From positions 62,001-126,000 of the forward strand of contig CABMJJ010000007.1 of NCBI GenBank assembly GCA_902386555.1: a stretch of DNA of 64,000 nucleotides, in the 5' to 3' direction. Origin of the DNA: Candidatus Bilamarchaeum dharawalense (GTDB lineage: Archaea; Micrarchaeota; Micrarchaeia; Anstonellales; Bilamarchaeaceae). The first letter of the stretch is position 1. The number at the start of each line of letters is the position of its first letter. The notes under the pieces were generated by a model that searched no databases, was not told where the DNA came from, and saw only the letters and a list, made by a program, of their open reading frames with translations. A program made the position numbers and the translations under genes. Shown here piece by piece: positions 10,401-20,425 of the stretch.

Positions 10401-10817
10401 AGTAAAATGTTCAAATATATCCAAGTAGGTCAGGGTCATCTATACCTTAGTAATCCATCAGACCCGTTTGAAAGCGGTCTATTCATTAAATTAAGAAGAA
10501 ATAACCAAGAACATGCGCTGGATGCCCTATCAGGTGGTGAAAAAACACTCATTGCCATGATGTTTGTCTTTGCCCTGCAGATGTTCAAACCAGCTCCATT
10601 CTATATCCTTGACGAGGTGGATGCTGCCCTGGACAAGGCCAATAGCAAAAACCTGGCGGATTTAGTAAATGGTATGAGTAAGGATAGTCAGTTTATCATG
10701 GTAACACACAATGATACGGTGATGTCGAACGCAGATTCGGTAATTGGTGTCACAAAAGTAGACGGAGTATCAAAACTAGTGGGTATAAAACTTAAGCAGG
10801 CTATGAAAGAAATGTAA
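7452..10817 (+). CDS. smc: chromosome segregation protein SMC
   Basis: Walker A GPNGSGKSN, long coiled coils, hinge, LSGGEKTLIA and ILDEVDAALD. Confidence 0.96.
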   Translation: MVFISRLRLKNFKSFKAADVQLPKTFVCFAGPNGSGKSNLCDAIRFVMGEISLKSLRAKKVTDLIHTGSRTAEVSLVLQSENDGHGYEIRRAIREDGKIRYRLNDKKTTRGSVVEALKKHNLDSSGRNTIAQGEVQRIINMNGKERRQIIDSVAGIADFEEKKKEALNELNMVDTRIKDSRLVLGERKAFLDELEREKEIAIKYTGAKKSLANAKGTLLKNEMERLEKELTNVSKQENKLNETRKIKEQEMADVETKVTEIDSKRSKTSEELQSKQKTNTMIRRLEELKASCGSKKQLVLDKETFVKGIKTEKEEIERETSKEKEVIAAIEKELAALRRDLKKADEELTKHGGAVEDDRIAEIRKTLEHEEKELAAIKEKLTFFTSEIEAKKQLIDAKKTEQTNILPNDERSEEKQEDMGLLRKEVDRIAKEIDRSFSKTKEINSQMGELDKQMLELKEKLSIFKVRSSPQLANPALSFISELTKPGSGIYGTVADLISFDPEYSTAVEAAGGARLLYVVVDGIDRATEVIEKLKKAKAGRATFIPLDSIRTPAPAKAGKFSSILDVVECKSEVRRAMEYVFADTLLVDGVADAKKLGIGTGRMVTLEGEIFERSGIVSGGRAQSGLLNNNQLRKIENEFNDVKSTKDSFLQELYTIREEESKMRAEKAKLEIQIKTHEMKEKIEQDRRKEIEHLIRRKEQITDEIKGLEESIKNRSEEREKLTKVVAEAEGKVAGLKEKLKAAEGEFRRSSEESSKKRADLSATVSSLKATIEGKTSEIEIRNKEHMAKQERSKKLNKDEKEALEKIREVQKQIGDEEKELTHTEEKMKSASKEIEQLFEQMKSYEDELQEMGKKRGQIRIELDKAMKDINQMTVKTATAQTRLEDIKAEFAAYGDAEFLKVEKEELSNMVRGAEEILSTIGNVNMAAIEMYDKKKAEMADIEQKIEKLDQEREAILSMIGEIEEHKKEAFSETFNAVSDNFSKMFKYIQVGQGHLYLSNPSDPFESGLFIKLRRNNQEHALDALSGGEKTLIAMMFVFALQMFKPAPFYILDEVDAALDKANSKNLADLVNGMSKDSQFIMVTHNDTVMSNADSVIGVTKVDGVSKLVGIKLKQAMKEM

Positions 10818-10830
10818 TAGGGGGTTAAAT

Positions 10831-11361
10831 ATGAAACGTGCTCTCTTCATCGGAAGATTTCAACCATTCCATCATGGACATTATTATGCTATCAAAAAAT
10901 TAATGAAAAAACATGACGAAGTGGTAGTTGTCATAGGCAGTTCGGAAGATGGTTTTACCACAGAAAATCCATTCACCTGTGGCGAAAGAATTGAAATGAT
11001 GAGACTTTGCTTTAACAAGGGAGATTTGGCAAAGGTCGTCATAATACCAGTCCCAGATGTGAATGACAATAGGATCTGGGTCGATCATTTGTATATGCAC
11101 ATTCCGCCCATTGACATTGAATCTGTTTATTCCAACAATGCCCTGGTAAAAATGCTATTTTCAAAACATGGAATATTGGTAAAGGCAGTGGACTACTATG
11201 ACCGAGGTCCAAAGGAAGGAACCAACATAAGAAAACTTATGGGGGAGGGCAATAGGGAATGGGTAAAACATGTTCCAAAGGAAGTTGCCAAGTACCTGGA
11301 TCTTATAGAAGCAGAACAAAGAATAAAAAAAATAGTTAGGATGGGAGGGAGACACGTTTAA
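10831..11361 (+). CDS. nicotinamide-nucleotide adenylyltransferase (archaeal NadM type)
   Basis: RALFIGRFQPFHHGHYYAI and GTNIRKLM motifs. Confidence 0.9.
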   Translation: MKRALFIGRFQPFHHGHYYAIKKLMKKHDEVVVVIGSSEDGFTTENPFTCGERIEMMRLCFNKGDLAKVVIIPVPDVNDNRIWVDHLYMHIPPIDIESVYSNNALVKMLFSKHGILVKAVDYYDRGPKEGTNIRKLMGEGNREWVKHVPKEVAKYLDLIEAEQRIKKIVRMGGRHV

Positions 11362-12487
11362 TTTCGATTACCTGGTTTCCCAAAGCCAATGCTTCCACTG
11401 AAAGTTTTATCTGATCCTCAATTTGATAGGAGTTAATTGAATCAATGGCAAATGAACTGGAGGGGATTGTATAACTACCAGAATCCACCAGATCCACATT
11501 GTATCGATAGAAGATGGTACGATTGTAGGGTAAATTGGGATCGACACCAGATGTTATGGTAAGGGTAGATGGGGGTAAAGTATATTTGCTGGTTTGCAGG
11601 GCAGAATCAAGTTGACTCATATTATCAAATGATGATTCCACCTGAGCGCTGTTGGGATCGATGTAGAGTATGAACGAGTTGAGTTTTACCAAAACTATTT
11701 GATTAACAGATAATGGTTCAGTAAATAGAATGGAATCTACTTTTTTATAATTAACAATATAGTTGGATAGATTTCCAAGAGAATTTCTCTCTCCCCAGGG
11801 AATGGAATAGGTGTAGGTTGTTTGATTGAGTGAGACAATTTTAGCATCGACAGTCAGAGTGATGGAATTAATCAAAATTTTAGCTTGATTGTATGCGATA
11901 ATCTGACCATTTTCAAGTACTGCTTCAAGTTGGATCGGAACCGTATTATCAGCTTCAACAAATGGTTCACAGGTAACTTGGATGACACCATTGGGAAGAT
12001 AGGATTCCACCTTGCCAGTGAGAGTTTCAAATACAACCTGCTGATCAACAACCACATTGGCTCTGGAATAGGCAGTAACATTCTGTTCTCTTAAAAAAAC
12101 TGCAATTGGATAGACACTATCTCTACTGTCCAAACTGATGATAATAACTCCTGAATCTTGCTGAATACCACGCACTTCCTTGCGGCTATTAAGCTTATCT
12201 AAAACAGTTTGTGGGATGTTGTTTTGCACAACCAGAAATGGATCATAGGTTCGGATGGTACCGTTGAAAATGGCAACACCAGTAATATTACCGCTGCTCT
12301 TTATCGGCGATTTGAATAGACTGGTTAATCCACCACCGAACCAGAATGTTTCGGTGATAAACCCAACAACAACTAAAATGGCGACTACTTTGAGAATATC
12401 ATTTTTTTTCATGATTAAACCTCTTGGTAAAATAGAAGTAGACATAATGGGATAAATAATCTTAAAAATCAAGCCGACGCTTTTCAT
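11336..12487 (-). CDS. hypothetical membrane-anchored protein
   Basis: N-terminal TM followed by a long extracytoplasmic region. Confidence 0.7.
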   Translation of the reverse strand: MKSVGLIFKIIYPIMSTSILPRGLIMKKNDILKVVAILVVVGFITETFWFGGGLTSLFKSPIKSSGNITGVAIFNGTIRTYDPFLVVQNNIPQTVLDKLNSRKEVRGIQQDSGVIIISLDSRDSVYPIAVFLREQNVTAYSRANVVVDQQVVFETLTGKVESYLPNGVIQVTCEPFVEADNTVPIQLEAVLENGQIIAYNQAKILINSITLTVDAKIVSLNQTTYTYSIPWGERNSLGNLSNYIVNYKKVDSILFTEPLSVNQIVLVKLNSFILYIDPNSAQVESSFDNMSQLDSALQTSKYTLPPSTLTITSGVDPNLPYNRTIFYRYNVDLVDSGSYTIPSSSFAIDSINSYQIEDQIKLSVEALALGNQVIEIKRVSLPS

Positions 12488-12489
12488 TT

Positions 12490-13251
12490 ATGTGTAATTT
12501 CTGTGAAAAGGCCAAGGATACACCTGAATATGTGCAATTTATAGAAAAAATGCTCGAAGAAGACAGGGCAAGGATGGACTTTACCAAGATCATGGCCCAG
12601 ACACTTTCACCAATATCCAGAAGTGTTTACGCATCCATGAATTGGCCGGTTAAGTTGATTTACCCGATGTTTGAAGCCAGAGCTGCATTTGCAGTACCAA
12701 ACAACTATTTTCAGAATTTAACAGTGGATGATGAAAGACTGGGCAATTCGTTTGGCCATGGTGCAATGAGATCGATATTTTTTGCAGGAGAAAAACTGGT
12801 GGTGTTTTCCAAGGCAACCAACTTCCATGATGCCAAGGAATTTTTCACGTCGTTTATTTTGCTTCATCTGGAGAAAAATGAGTACACCGCAACCATGGAA
12901 AATGGAGAAATAAAAATCACAGCCCAGGTTGAAAAACCCCTGTTGAATCTTGTTACTGGAAAAGTTGAAAAGAAGAGAATAGCGTTTGGTTTTGTCAATC
13001 AAAACGTGGAGAGTAAAATTGTGTCAAAGGAACAGGCCACCACTTCGGCCAGATTCAAAAATGTATATGACAAGTATAGCGGTGCTCAACTAAAATCAGC
13101 ATCAATTGACATGGAAGGCTATGCCATAACCGTGCCCCACTTCTCTCCCCATCCCTACATGATACAATTGCACGATAAATTTGGTTTTGAAGAGAATAGG
13201 GAACTGCAAATACATGTCGAAGACTATTTCAAATCTCATCTAGTCAAGTGA
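12490..13251 (+). CDS. hypothetical protein
   Basis: 253-aa ORF, starts MCNFCEKAK. Confidence 0.7.
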   Translation: MCNFCEKAKDTPEYVQFIEKMLEEDRARMDFTKIMAQTLSPISRSVYASMNWPVKLIYPMFEARAAFAVPNNYFQNLTVDDERLGNSFGHGAMRSIFFAGEKLVVFSKATNFHDAKEFFTSFILLHLEKNEYTATMENGEIKITAQVEKPLLNLVTGKVEKKRIAFGFVNQNVESKIVSKEQATTSARFKNVYDKYSGAQLKSASIDMEGYAITVPHFSPHPYMIQLHDKFGFEENRELQIHVEDYFKSHLVK

Positions 13252-14373
13252 TTTTCCAGAAAAGAAGTCCCATGCAAAATCAACGGAATTGATATCCTTA
13301 GTATTGAATATTGTGTGGCCACCACCCTGGACAACACAAAGTTCAATTTCTGAATTTCCAGCACAGTTCGAATTCTTGGTACATGTTGTTGTTCCCTTTT
13401 GATAAACAACCCCATCTGCACCAGTGCAACCATCTTTCTCTTTCCAGAAGGCTATGGCATCTGGAATGGGCTTGCCAGAATTACAACCTGCACCGCCCAA
13501 TTGGGGATTTGACGTTCCAAGATAGACAACAGTATTGTCCGCTGCACCATGAATATGCAAAAGCGATATGGGACGAGAGGGATTGCATTTTGAATAATCC
13601 AAACTTAAGGCTCCGGAGTTGGAAACAAATGCTGCAATTTCAGTGGACATCTCACAGGCAAGTCTTTGTGTAAGCATGGCACCATTGGAAAAACCCATGG
13701 CGTAAATTCTTTTACCATCAATGGAAGTTTTCGATTTTAAATCTGCGATAACTGCTCTTGTAAAACCAACATCATCTGCATTAACACAAGGATTGGTACA
13801 ATCTCCTGAATTCCAAAACTGACCCAATCTATTTGGAAGTGCATTATAGGGGCAACTTTTCCCATTAAGATATGCGACAACGAATCCTTCGCCATTGGCC
13901 TTGGAATTGAAACTGGTGCCTTTTTCCACCTCTTCTCCAGTCATGCCAGCCCCATGAAAAACTAAAACCAAAGGCATATTTTCCTTAGGATTGGTAGGAA
14001 CGTACACTCGATAGGTTCTGGTTAACCCACCGAATTGGAAGGAGAAATCATGATCTCCTGGACTCAGATTACTTATATTCTCGACTGGACAGGGGCCACA
14101 GTCCTGAGAACATGTTGAACAATTTTCATTAATGCAGGTTCCATCGCCACAATGGGCACAGGGGCCACAATCAACTTGACAGGTGGAACAGGTTTCCTTA
14201 GCACCGCATAGACCGTTTCCGCATTCTTCTGAACGGTCCAGAAGTCGGCAACAGCCACTCATGACAATTAGTAGAATCAGAAAAACCGCAAGCACAAGAG
14301 ATTTCATTAGAAAATTTAAGAAAAAGAAATTTAAAAAAGAATGTAATTTACTTTTTGCACATTGGACAGGCAC
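13240..14373 (-). CDS. secreted PHB depolymerase/feruloyl-esterase-like alpha/beta hydrolase lipoprotein
   Basis: Signal region with lipobox-like SGCC, Cys-rich linker, VFHGAGMTG, GFSNGAML, LHIHGAADNTV. Confidence 0.82.
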   Translation of the reverse strand: MPVQCAKSKLHSFLNFFFLNFLMKSLVLAVFLILLIVMSGCCRLLDRSEECGNGLCGAKETCSTCQVDCGPCAHCGDGTCINENCSTCSQDCGPCPVENISNLSPGDHDFSFQFGGLTRTYRVYVPTNPKENMPLVLVFHGAGMTGEEVEKGTSFNSKANGEGFVVAYLNGKSCPYNALPNRLGQFWNSGDCTNPCVNADDVGFTRAVIADLKSKTSIDGKRIYAMGFSNGAMLTQRLACEMSTEIAAFVSNSGALSLDYSKCNPSRPISLLHIHGAADNTVVYLGTSNPQLGGAGCNSGKPIPDAIAFWKEKDGCTGADGVVYQKGTTTCTKNSNCAGNSEIELCVVQGGGHTIFNTKDINSVDFAWDFFSGKSLD

Positions 14374-14620
14374 GGATTACGTGAAATACTCCGCCCAGAC
14401 CATGGAATGCAAGAAGAATACCAACTGCAATGTAGAGTGGTTGAGTATCGAGCATACCATAGGCCGCTAGCAAAAACACAATACCGGCAAACAACGAGAG
14501 GATGCCACCAAGTGCATAGCACATGCCACTCATTGGTGGTCGTGTGGAGTGTGGATCAGGGGTACAACAACATTCATCAGTACAACAGTCTTCTTTTTTC
14601 GGAACTTTTTTAGCAACCAT
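14348..14620 (-). CDS. small Cys-rich two-TM protein
   Basis: DCCTDECCCTP plus two hydrophobic helices; overlaps the neighbouring ORF. Confidence 0.6.
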   Translation of the reverse strand: MVAKKVPKKEDCCTDECCCTPDPHSTRPPMSGMCYALGGILSLFAGIVFLLAAYGMLDTQPLYIAVGILLAFHGLGGVFHVIRACPMCKK

Positions 14621-14656
14621 TAGATTTCACCTGCATTGGATAACAATGGCAAAATT

Positions 14657-15673
14657 TTAAAGGGGCTGCTGCTGGGTAACGCAGTGGATTGCACCCAATC
14701 CCCAGACCAAAGGTTCGCAATAGATGGGAACTATCTTACGATCTGGGAAGCATTCCTGGAGAAGCGAGATGGCTTTCTCGTCATTCTTGTGTTTGAAAAC
14801 TGGCAGAAGCACTGCACCATTGCCAATGTAGAAATTAGCATAACTTGCAGGCAACCGACCATAGGGCGAACTAACCACACCTGGCATGGGAAGTTCTTTT
14901 ACCTCAAATGATTCGCCGTTCTGATCTTTTGCATTTTTTAGTGTTTCAAGATTATTATGAAGTATTGCATAGTTTTCATCTGACTTGCTTTCTTCTACTG
15001 CGCAGAGAACGGTCTTTTGATTTACAAAACGAGCAATGTCATCAATGTGTCCATCGGTATCATCACCGGCAATTCCTTCCTTCAGCCAGACAATGTTGGA
15101 TATACCCAGATGTTGTTTCAGATGATCTTCAATCTGTTGCCTAGACAGAGTATGATTTCTATTTTGATTTAGAAGACATTGTTCAGTGGTGAGTAGTGTT
15201 CCCTGGCCATTAACATCGATGGACCCGCCTTCCAGTATAATACCTGGACGAACGATTTCCATTCCGCCAACCAGGGGAGAGATATTATCAACAACCGAAT
15301 TGTCTTCCATGAGCTCTTCGTATTTTCCACCCCAGGCATTGAAAATCCATTTGGTGATTTTTACTTTTTCAGTGTTCTTGACAAAAATGGGTCCATAATC
15401 ACGCATCCAAACATCCACTGTTTTAATTTTGTGGAGGAAGACATTGTTTTTTACACCAACGTCATCAAGCATTTTCTGAACCCTATCTTGGGTTTTTTCA
15501 TCATTAACAAGAAGATGTACTTTCTCTTTTTCATGAAGAGCATTGATCATGTCAATGTAGATTTTTTCAACTTTTGGAAGAACTGGATCAGGAAAAGTCT
15601 CTGGGTCCTTTGGCCAGGAGAGCCATGTGGCTTCATGGGGTTCCCATTCAGCAGGCATTCGAAATTTTTGCAT
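14657..15673 (-). CDS. aguA: agmatine deiminase
   Basis: PAEWEPHEATWLSWP, VWMRDYGPIFV, LEGGSIDVNGQGTLLTTEQCLLNQNRN, GDDTDGHIDDIARF. Confidence 0.93.
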   Translation of the reverse strand: MQKFRMPAEWEPHEATWLSWPKDPETFPDPVLPKVEKIYIDMINALHEKEKVHLLVNDEKTQDRVQKMLDDVGVKNNVFLHKIKTVDVWMRDYGPIFVKNTEKVKITKWIFNAWGGKYEELMEDNSVVDNISPLVGGMEIVRPGIILEGGSIDVNGQGTLLTTEQCLLNQNRNHTLSRQQIEDHLKQHLGISNIVWLKEGIAGDDTDGHIDDIARFVNQKTVLCAVEESKSDENYAILHNNLETLKNAKDQNGESFEVKELPMPGVVSSPYGRLPASYANFYIGNGAVLLPVFKHKNDEKAISLLQECFPDRKIVPIYCEPLVWGLGAIHCVTQQQPL

Positions 15674-15696
15674 AAAGAATAATACAAACTAATAAT

Positions 15697-16257
15697 TTAA
15701 AGGGGTGCAGTTAGCCCGATGATTAATAGTGGCAATAGCAATGCACAGATCCAAATGAAATAGGCAAACGCAACCGTGAGCCCATAAACTATTTGGGGAA
15801 GCAGATCCTTATCTATTTTGTGAATTAGTTTTATTTTTCGATTATTTACCATGAGAACACAGGCGTAGGCAATGAAGTCAACCCCGAAGTTTAATCCCTT
15901 TGGAAGAAATGCTGAAATGATCATAAGTATGAAAAATGCGAATGAAATTGGTGTGACATAGATGTTTGTAATGCGAAGTTGGTCCCAAAAACTTCCCTGG
16001 CCACCTTTTGATTTCGCAGTTAGATAGGTTAGATATTCTATAACTGGTATGGCAATGGCAGTGACAACTGAAAGAAGAATAAAATAGAAAATTGCAATAA
16101 CCGGAACTTCAATAAACAAAAATGCAAAGCCAGCATTCAATAGCATGGCATTGACAAGTAGATGGATGATTGAAACCTGGTTTGGTTTTGGTGATGCCAG
16201 CTCCTCTGTAATAACCCTATCGCTTTCAAGAAAGATACGGACAAATTTACTTAACAT
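15697..16257 (-). CDS. Yip1-like membrane protein
   Basis: Five hydrophobic segments; lies between AguA and AguB. Confidence 0.6.
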   Translation of the reverse strand: MLSKFVRIFLESDRVITEELASPKPNQVSIIHLLVNAMLLNAGFAFLFIEVPVIAIFYFILLSVVTAIAIPVIEYLTYLTAKSKGGQGSFWDQLRITNIYVTPISFAFFILMIISAFLPKGLNFGVDFIAYACVLMVNNRKIKLIHKIDKDLLPQIVYGLTVAFAYFIWICALLLPLLIIGLTAPL

Positions 16258-16260
16258 AAT

Positions 16261-17124
16261 TCACCTCTCAGTCAATTTCCCATAGGTTTCGGGTCTTCGG
16301 TTATAGAAAAATCTCCAACCTTCTTTTACATCTTTTCCAAGTTCAGTTTCCACTTCAGCAATGATTATTTTTTCCTTGTCTTTTCCCCTGGCTAGAAGAG
16401 TGCCAAACTGGCTGTAGATAAATGATCCGCCCCAGAATGTTGTTTTGCTTTCTTTTCCAACTCTATTAACTCCAGCCACAATAACTCCATTGGCAATGGC
16501 ATGACCTCTTTGAACTGCCTCCCAGGCCTGTTGCCAATTGCCTTCGGATTGGTCCACATTGTCCAATGTGCCGATTGCAGTTGGATAGAAGATCATATCT
16601 GCACCCATAAGGGAAACGATTCTGGCAGCTTCCGGGAACCATTGATCATAGCAAATCAAAACTGCAATTTTTCCAAATTTTGTCTGAAAAACTTGATAGC
16701 CCAGGTCTCCCTTCTCAAAATAATTTTGTTCATAGAAATTTGGATCATGGGGGATATGCATTTTTCTGTATTTACCAAGGAATGTACCTGTTTCATCGAA
16801 GATCATTGCACTATTGAATTTCCTGTTGTTGAAATTTTCATAGACTGAACCACCAATAAGAATCACGTTGTTATCCTTTGCTGCCTTGGATAGCATATGG
16901 TAGCTAGGTCCGGGTATTGATTCTTCATATTTTCTTGTATCTGCTTTTTCTTCTTGAGGAAAATAGGGGGATGTAAAAACCTCTGGAAGACAAACGATCT
17001 GAGCTCCTTTTTTTGCAGCCTTTCTTATCAATTTTACTGCTTTTTTCAAATTATCTTCAAGATCATCGGTCATGGCCATTTGGATTAATGCAATTTTTAC
17101 TTTCATATTAGACACCTTCTGCAA
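16261..17124 (-). CDS. aguB: N-carbamoylputrescine amidase (nitrilase family)
   Basis: CLPEVFTSPYFPQ, KYRKMHIPHDP, LICYDQWFPEAAR; next to AguA. Confidence 0.9.
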   Translation of the reverse strand: MQKVSNMKVKIALIQMAMTDDLEDNLKKAVKLIRKAAKKGAQIVCLPEVFTSPYFPQEEKADTRKYEESIPGPSYHMLSKAAKDNNVILIGGSVYENFNNRKFNSAMIFDETGTFLGKYRKMHIPHDPNFYEQNYFEKGDLGYQVFQTKFGKIAVLICYDQWFPEAARIVSLMGADMIFYPTAIGTLDNVDQSEGNWQQAWEAVQRGHAIANGVIVAGVNRVGKESKTTFWGGSFIYSQFGTLLARGKDKEKIIIAEVETELGKDVKEGWRFFYNRRPETYGKLTER

Positions 17125-18055
17125 TTATGGTTTTTAACCTCTTTAAACTTTGTTCTGGTGTTTCTATGGTATTGAGTAGGTAAACCGGTGCTCTGGTGAA
17201 TAGCTCGCCAAAAAATTCAGTTCTTTGTTTTGTTTTAATTTTACTTCTTACCAACTGGTGAGGGTTGCAAAAATCATTCTTTTGCATAAATGAAAGCGCT
17301 TGGCTTTTTGAAAGTTTGGAGAGAACGGGTAGTTTTTTATCTCTAGTAAGAAGCACGGTCAATTTCAAAATCGAATCGGCTCTTATGCGATCAGATCCAA
17401 CCAATCTTTTTACATCAACAATTGCACGATCATTGTGATCCCTAATTGTACCATCTAATTTGCTCTTGTATTGTGGCCAGCTTTTTGCCAGATCACCACG
17501 AACGTAGGAATTCTTCTCAGATGAATAAACTAGAACTTCATTTGCTGCCAGTCTGACGAAAAACCAATCATCGGTAACAAAATTGGATTTTTTATCAAGA
17601 AGAAGACCGTAGGTTAATGTTGTTTTTCCACTTCCCGATGGACCGATTATTGCTAAACCTCTGCCACCAACATCAACAAAAGAACCGTGAACCGAGTATC
17701 TTCTATGTTCAGAAGTAAAATCTTCCATGAAATCTGCAACCAATGCAAGTGCAATGCTTTTTATCCAGCCATAGTAGCTGCACCCCACGATTATCACTGT
17801 TTTTGATAATGGTTCATATTTAACTGAAAAAGATTTTCCAGAAACTGAAAAAATTCTTGCATGGGGTCTAATCCAATCTGGCATTAATTCAAAATTGTCT
17901 TCCCACATGTCCTTGAACTGATGATTATCAGTAAAAAATTTCACACAGGTTCCATGAATCACTGCTTTTCTCTCGATTAGATTCTTGGAAACAAGTTTTG
18001 TCATGAGTTTGTCTTTCTCTTGAATAGAAATGATTTCCACCTTATAATTGGCCAT
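17108..18055 (-). CDS. HPr kinase-like / PEPCK-fold P-loop protein
   Basis: GRGLAIIGPSGSGKTTLTYGLLLDKKSNFVTDDWFFV. Confidence 0.65.
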   Translation of the reverse strand: MANYKVEIISIQEKDKLMTKLVSKNLIERKAVIHGTCVKFFTDNHQFKDMWEDNFELMPDWIRPHARIFSVSGKSFSVKYEPLSKTVIIVGCSYYGWIKSIALALVADFMEDFTSEHRRYSVHGSFVDVGGRGLAIIGPSGSGKTTLTYGLLLDKKSNFVTDDWFFVRLAANEVLVYSSEKNSYVRGDLAKSWPQYKSKLDGTIRDHNDRAIVDVKRLVGSDRIRADSILKLTVLLTRDKKLPVLSKLSKSQALSFMQKNDFCNPHQLVRSKIKTKQRTEFFGELFTRAPVYLLNTIETPEQSLKRLKTIIAEGV

Positions 18056-18135
18056 GGCATGAAATCAGAGCTTAGTTTAATTAAATTTTTCATTCGTATC
18101 AGCCATTTTAAACCTTTCTTGATAACAAATAAACG

Positions 18136-19020
18136 ATGGATGGGAGACGGCAACTTAGAAAAGATCAGGTTGAATTACCCAGACCAATAGCTGAACTACT
18201 CAAAGGAAAGGTTTCGGTTGGAAGATTATTTGAGCTGGTCAATGAATTTGCTGTAGAGAAAAGAAAAAGAGATCTTGTTATTGAAAGAGCTCAGGTTGCC
18301 ATTAAACAAGTCTATGATGGTTTTACACCTGAAGAAAGAGTGCGATTTTTTGCAATGCTCTATGATCAGTTTTCTGATAGATATGATGAGCATATGGGTA
18401 TTGAGACTCGACACTATCAAGCCATAGAGGCAGTAATGCAATATGCTGCACCATTTTTGAGAATGCCAATGGTGGATTTGACTGCTGGAACCGGCGAACC
18501 AATGAAATATGCAATGGGGATCATTGAGAGAAGCGAGAGGAAACGGGAACTAAAAATTGTTGAGCCTTTGATGGCACCAGTGCAGGATTCTGATGAAGTT
18601 GCTATTAATGAAATATCAGAAAGGATGTTGGCAAAGGCTTGGGCAAAGTTAGGAAAGAAAGTTGCACATTTGAATGGAAGTGCCTATGATTTTTCATTGA
18701 AAGGATTTAGGACTGTTCTATGTTCTCAGACGTTCCATTTGATTAAGGATGAGGATAAACCTCGTTTGGTTCGGGCTATTCATCATGCATTAGTTCCAGG
18801 TGGAGTTGCGGTTGTAATGGAAGAAGATCCATTTAGAATTTCTCCAACTGCACCCATTGAAAGTGTGGCTTTATTTATTCGAGCGATTGCGATGCCAGTA
18901 TCGCCTCAGCATTTAATTGGTTATTTTACTGCAAATGGTTTTACCAAACTGCAAGAAAGAGCAGTAGCTCCAATAGACGAATTTCATTCAATGAGATTGC
19001 ATCTATTTGAGAAAAGATAA
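18136..19020 (+). CDS. SAM-dependent methyltransferase
   Basis: MVDLTAGTGEPMKYAM and LVPGGVAVVMEEDPF. Confidence 0.75.
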   Translation: MDGRRQLRKDQVELPRPIAELLKGKVSVGRLFELVNEFAVEKRKRDLVIERAQVAIKQVYDGFTPEERVRFFAMLYDQFSDRYDEHMGIETRHYQAIEAVMQYAAPFLRMPMVDLTAGTGEPMKYAMGIIERSERKRELKIVEPLMAPVQDSDEVAINEISERMLAKAWAKLGKKVAHLNGSAYDFSLKGFRTVLCSQTFHLIKDEDKPRLVRAIHHALVPGGVAVVMEEDPFRISPTAPIESVALFIRAIAMPVSPQHLIGYFTANGFTKLQERAVAPIDEFHSMRLHLFEKR

Positions 19021-19139
19021 ATTTGGATTTATGATGGAGTCAATGATAATAAAGCAGCCTTTATTGGCCGTATATATTCTTTGCGTTCTAAGAAAAGAGA
19101 AGTTATGGCCATAAGTTACTGCGATGATACAAAGGTAAA

Positions 19140-19811
19140 TCAGCCACAAAAATCTGCAACTATGATTATTTGATTCCACGTATCATCAACATCCGGATCA
19201 CATATCTGGATATTAGAATCTGTATCATGATAGCATGAATATGCCGATCCCTTCCCAATTCCAATACCTACCTTCTTAGAGTTAGTATCTAATATTGGGT
19301 ATTTATGACCAGAAGAACTGTTCATCCAGCCAGTTACTATCTCTTTTGCAAAAGTCTCACTAATTGATGGTCCAGTGTAACGATAGCGGGCAAGATTCTC
19401 ATAACTTGGGCTCTGACACTTAGATCCAGACTGCTCTAGTCTATCCCATGCGTGACCATTCTCTAGATCTATATGGCCATAGTATCTAAGATCGACCATT
19501 TCCTGAGCATATGACTGCGATACGGGGGTTATGCGAGGATCTAAGCTTAACGGAGCAAGCCCGTATTTTAATCGTTCATTATTCAACTCACTAAGGATAG
19601 CTAATTGAGTATCGGGTACACTACTAGTACTACTTTTTTGGGACATTGAATAGTCAATTTGTTGTTCTATTTGCTGATCTTGAGAGGGGGGTTTCTGGTC
19701 TAAAATCTGCCAATTAGCTGTAAGCTGCCAAAATGGCCAAATAAAAATATACACAGCGACTATTAGTGATACCAATATAAACAAACGAGTTAGATTTGAA
19801 TCGTCATTCAT
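19140..19811 (-). CDS. membrane-anchored CAP-domain (SCP-like) protein
   Basis: N-terminal TM, LNNERLKYGLAPLSLDPRITPVSQSYAQEM, YYGHID. Confidence 0.85.
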   Translation of the reverse strand: MNDDSNLTRLFILVSLIVAVYIFIWPFWQLTANWQILDQKPPSQDQQIEQQIDYSMSQKSSTSSVPDTQLAILSELNNERLKYGLAPLSLDPRITPVSQSYAQEMVDLRYYGHIDLENGHAWDRLEQSGSKCQSPSYENLARYRYTGPSISETFAKEIVTGWMNSSSGHKYPILDTNSKKVGIGIGKGSAYSCYHDTDSNIQICDPDVDDTWNQIIIVADFCG

Positions 19812-20314
19812 TACATATTACCTACGAGCCTTCGCCCATATCGTTTTCCAATATGATAACACTCTACGAGTATTATCATAATGATAAGTGCAAAACCACC
19901 AGACATTAAGATTGATGCTAGAGGAGAGCAAGGGTTGATACCACATACGGTCTCTTTAACAACGGGATTTATATCAATTGCAAGGAGTACAACGGTTAAC
20001 GCCGCCATGAGAACACTTAATTTTTCCATAGCAACGCTGGATCTATCCATACTCTCTAATATTGAATAAGATTCAGATGATGTTTTATTAAGTGCTTCGA
20101 GTTCTTTTCTGAGGTTTTGGACATGATTTTTTGTTACTTCAAGCGAAGCGGATGTGAGTTTATTTTGTTCTATTATTAGTGTATTCATATTCGAAAGTTT
20201 TTGATTTAGTTCACCTATTTTCTGGCCTAATTTATCAAAAGTCTGATTTGTTTCAAATTTCTGGAGAACATCTATAAGCGTTAATAGGTCCTGCGCACCA
20301 TTTGATTTTGCCAT
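19811..20314 (-). CDS. coiled-coil protein with C-terminal TM segments
   Basis: Start/stop overlap with 19140..19811; heptad-like region then two TMs. Confidence 0.65.
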   Translation of the reverse strand: MAKSNGAQDLLTLIDVLQKFETNQTFDKLGQKIGELNQKLSNMNTLIIEQNKLTSASLEVTKNHVQNLRKELEALNKTSSESYSILESMDRSSVAMEKLSVLMAALTVVLLAIDINPVVKETVCGINPCSPLASILMSGGFALIIMIILVECYHIGKRYGRRLVGNM

Positions 20315-20425
20315 GTAGATAGTATATACCGCATAGAATTATCAAACTATTTTCCTCGAAACTCTCATTTTCTCAGAATATCAATAGGAATTCACCTAGG
20401 GGGGAAGGTTCATGATTCCTTAGAA

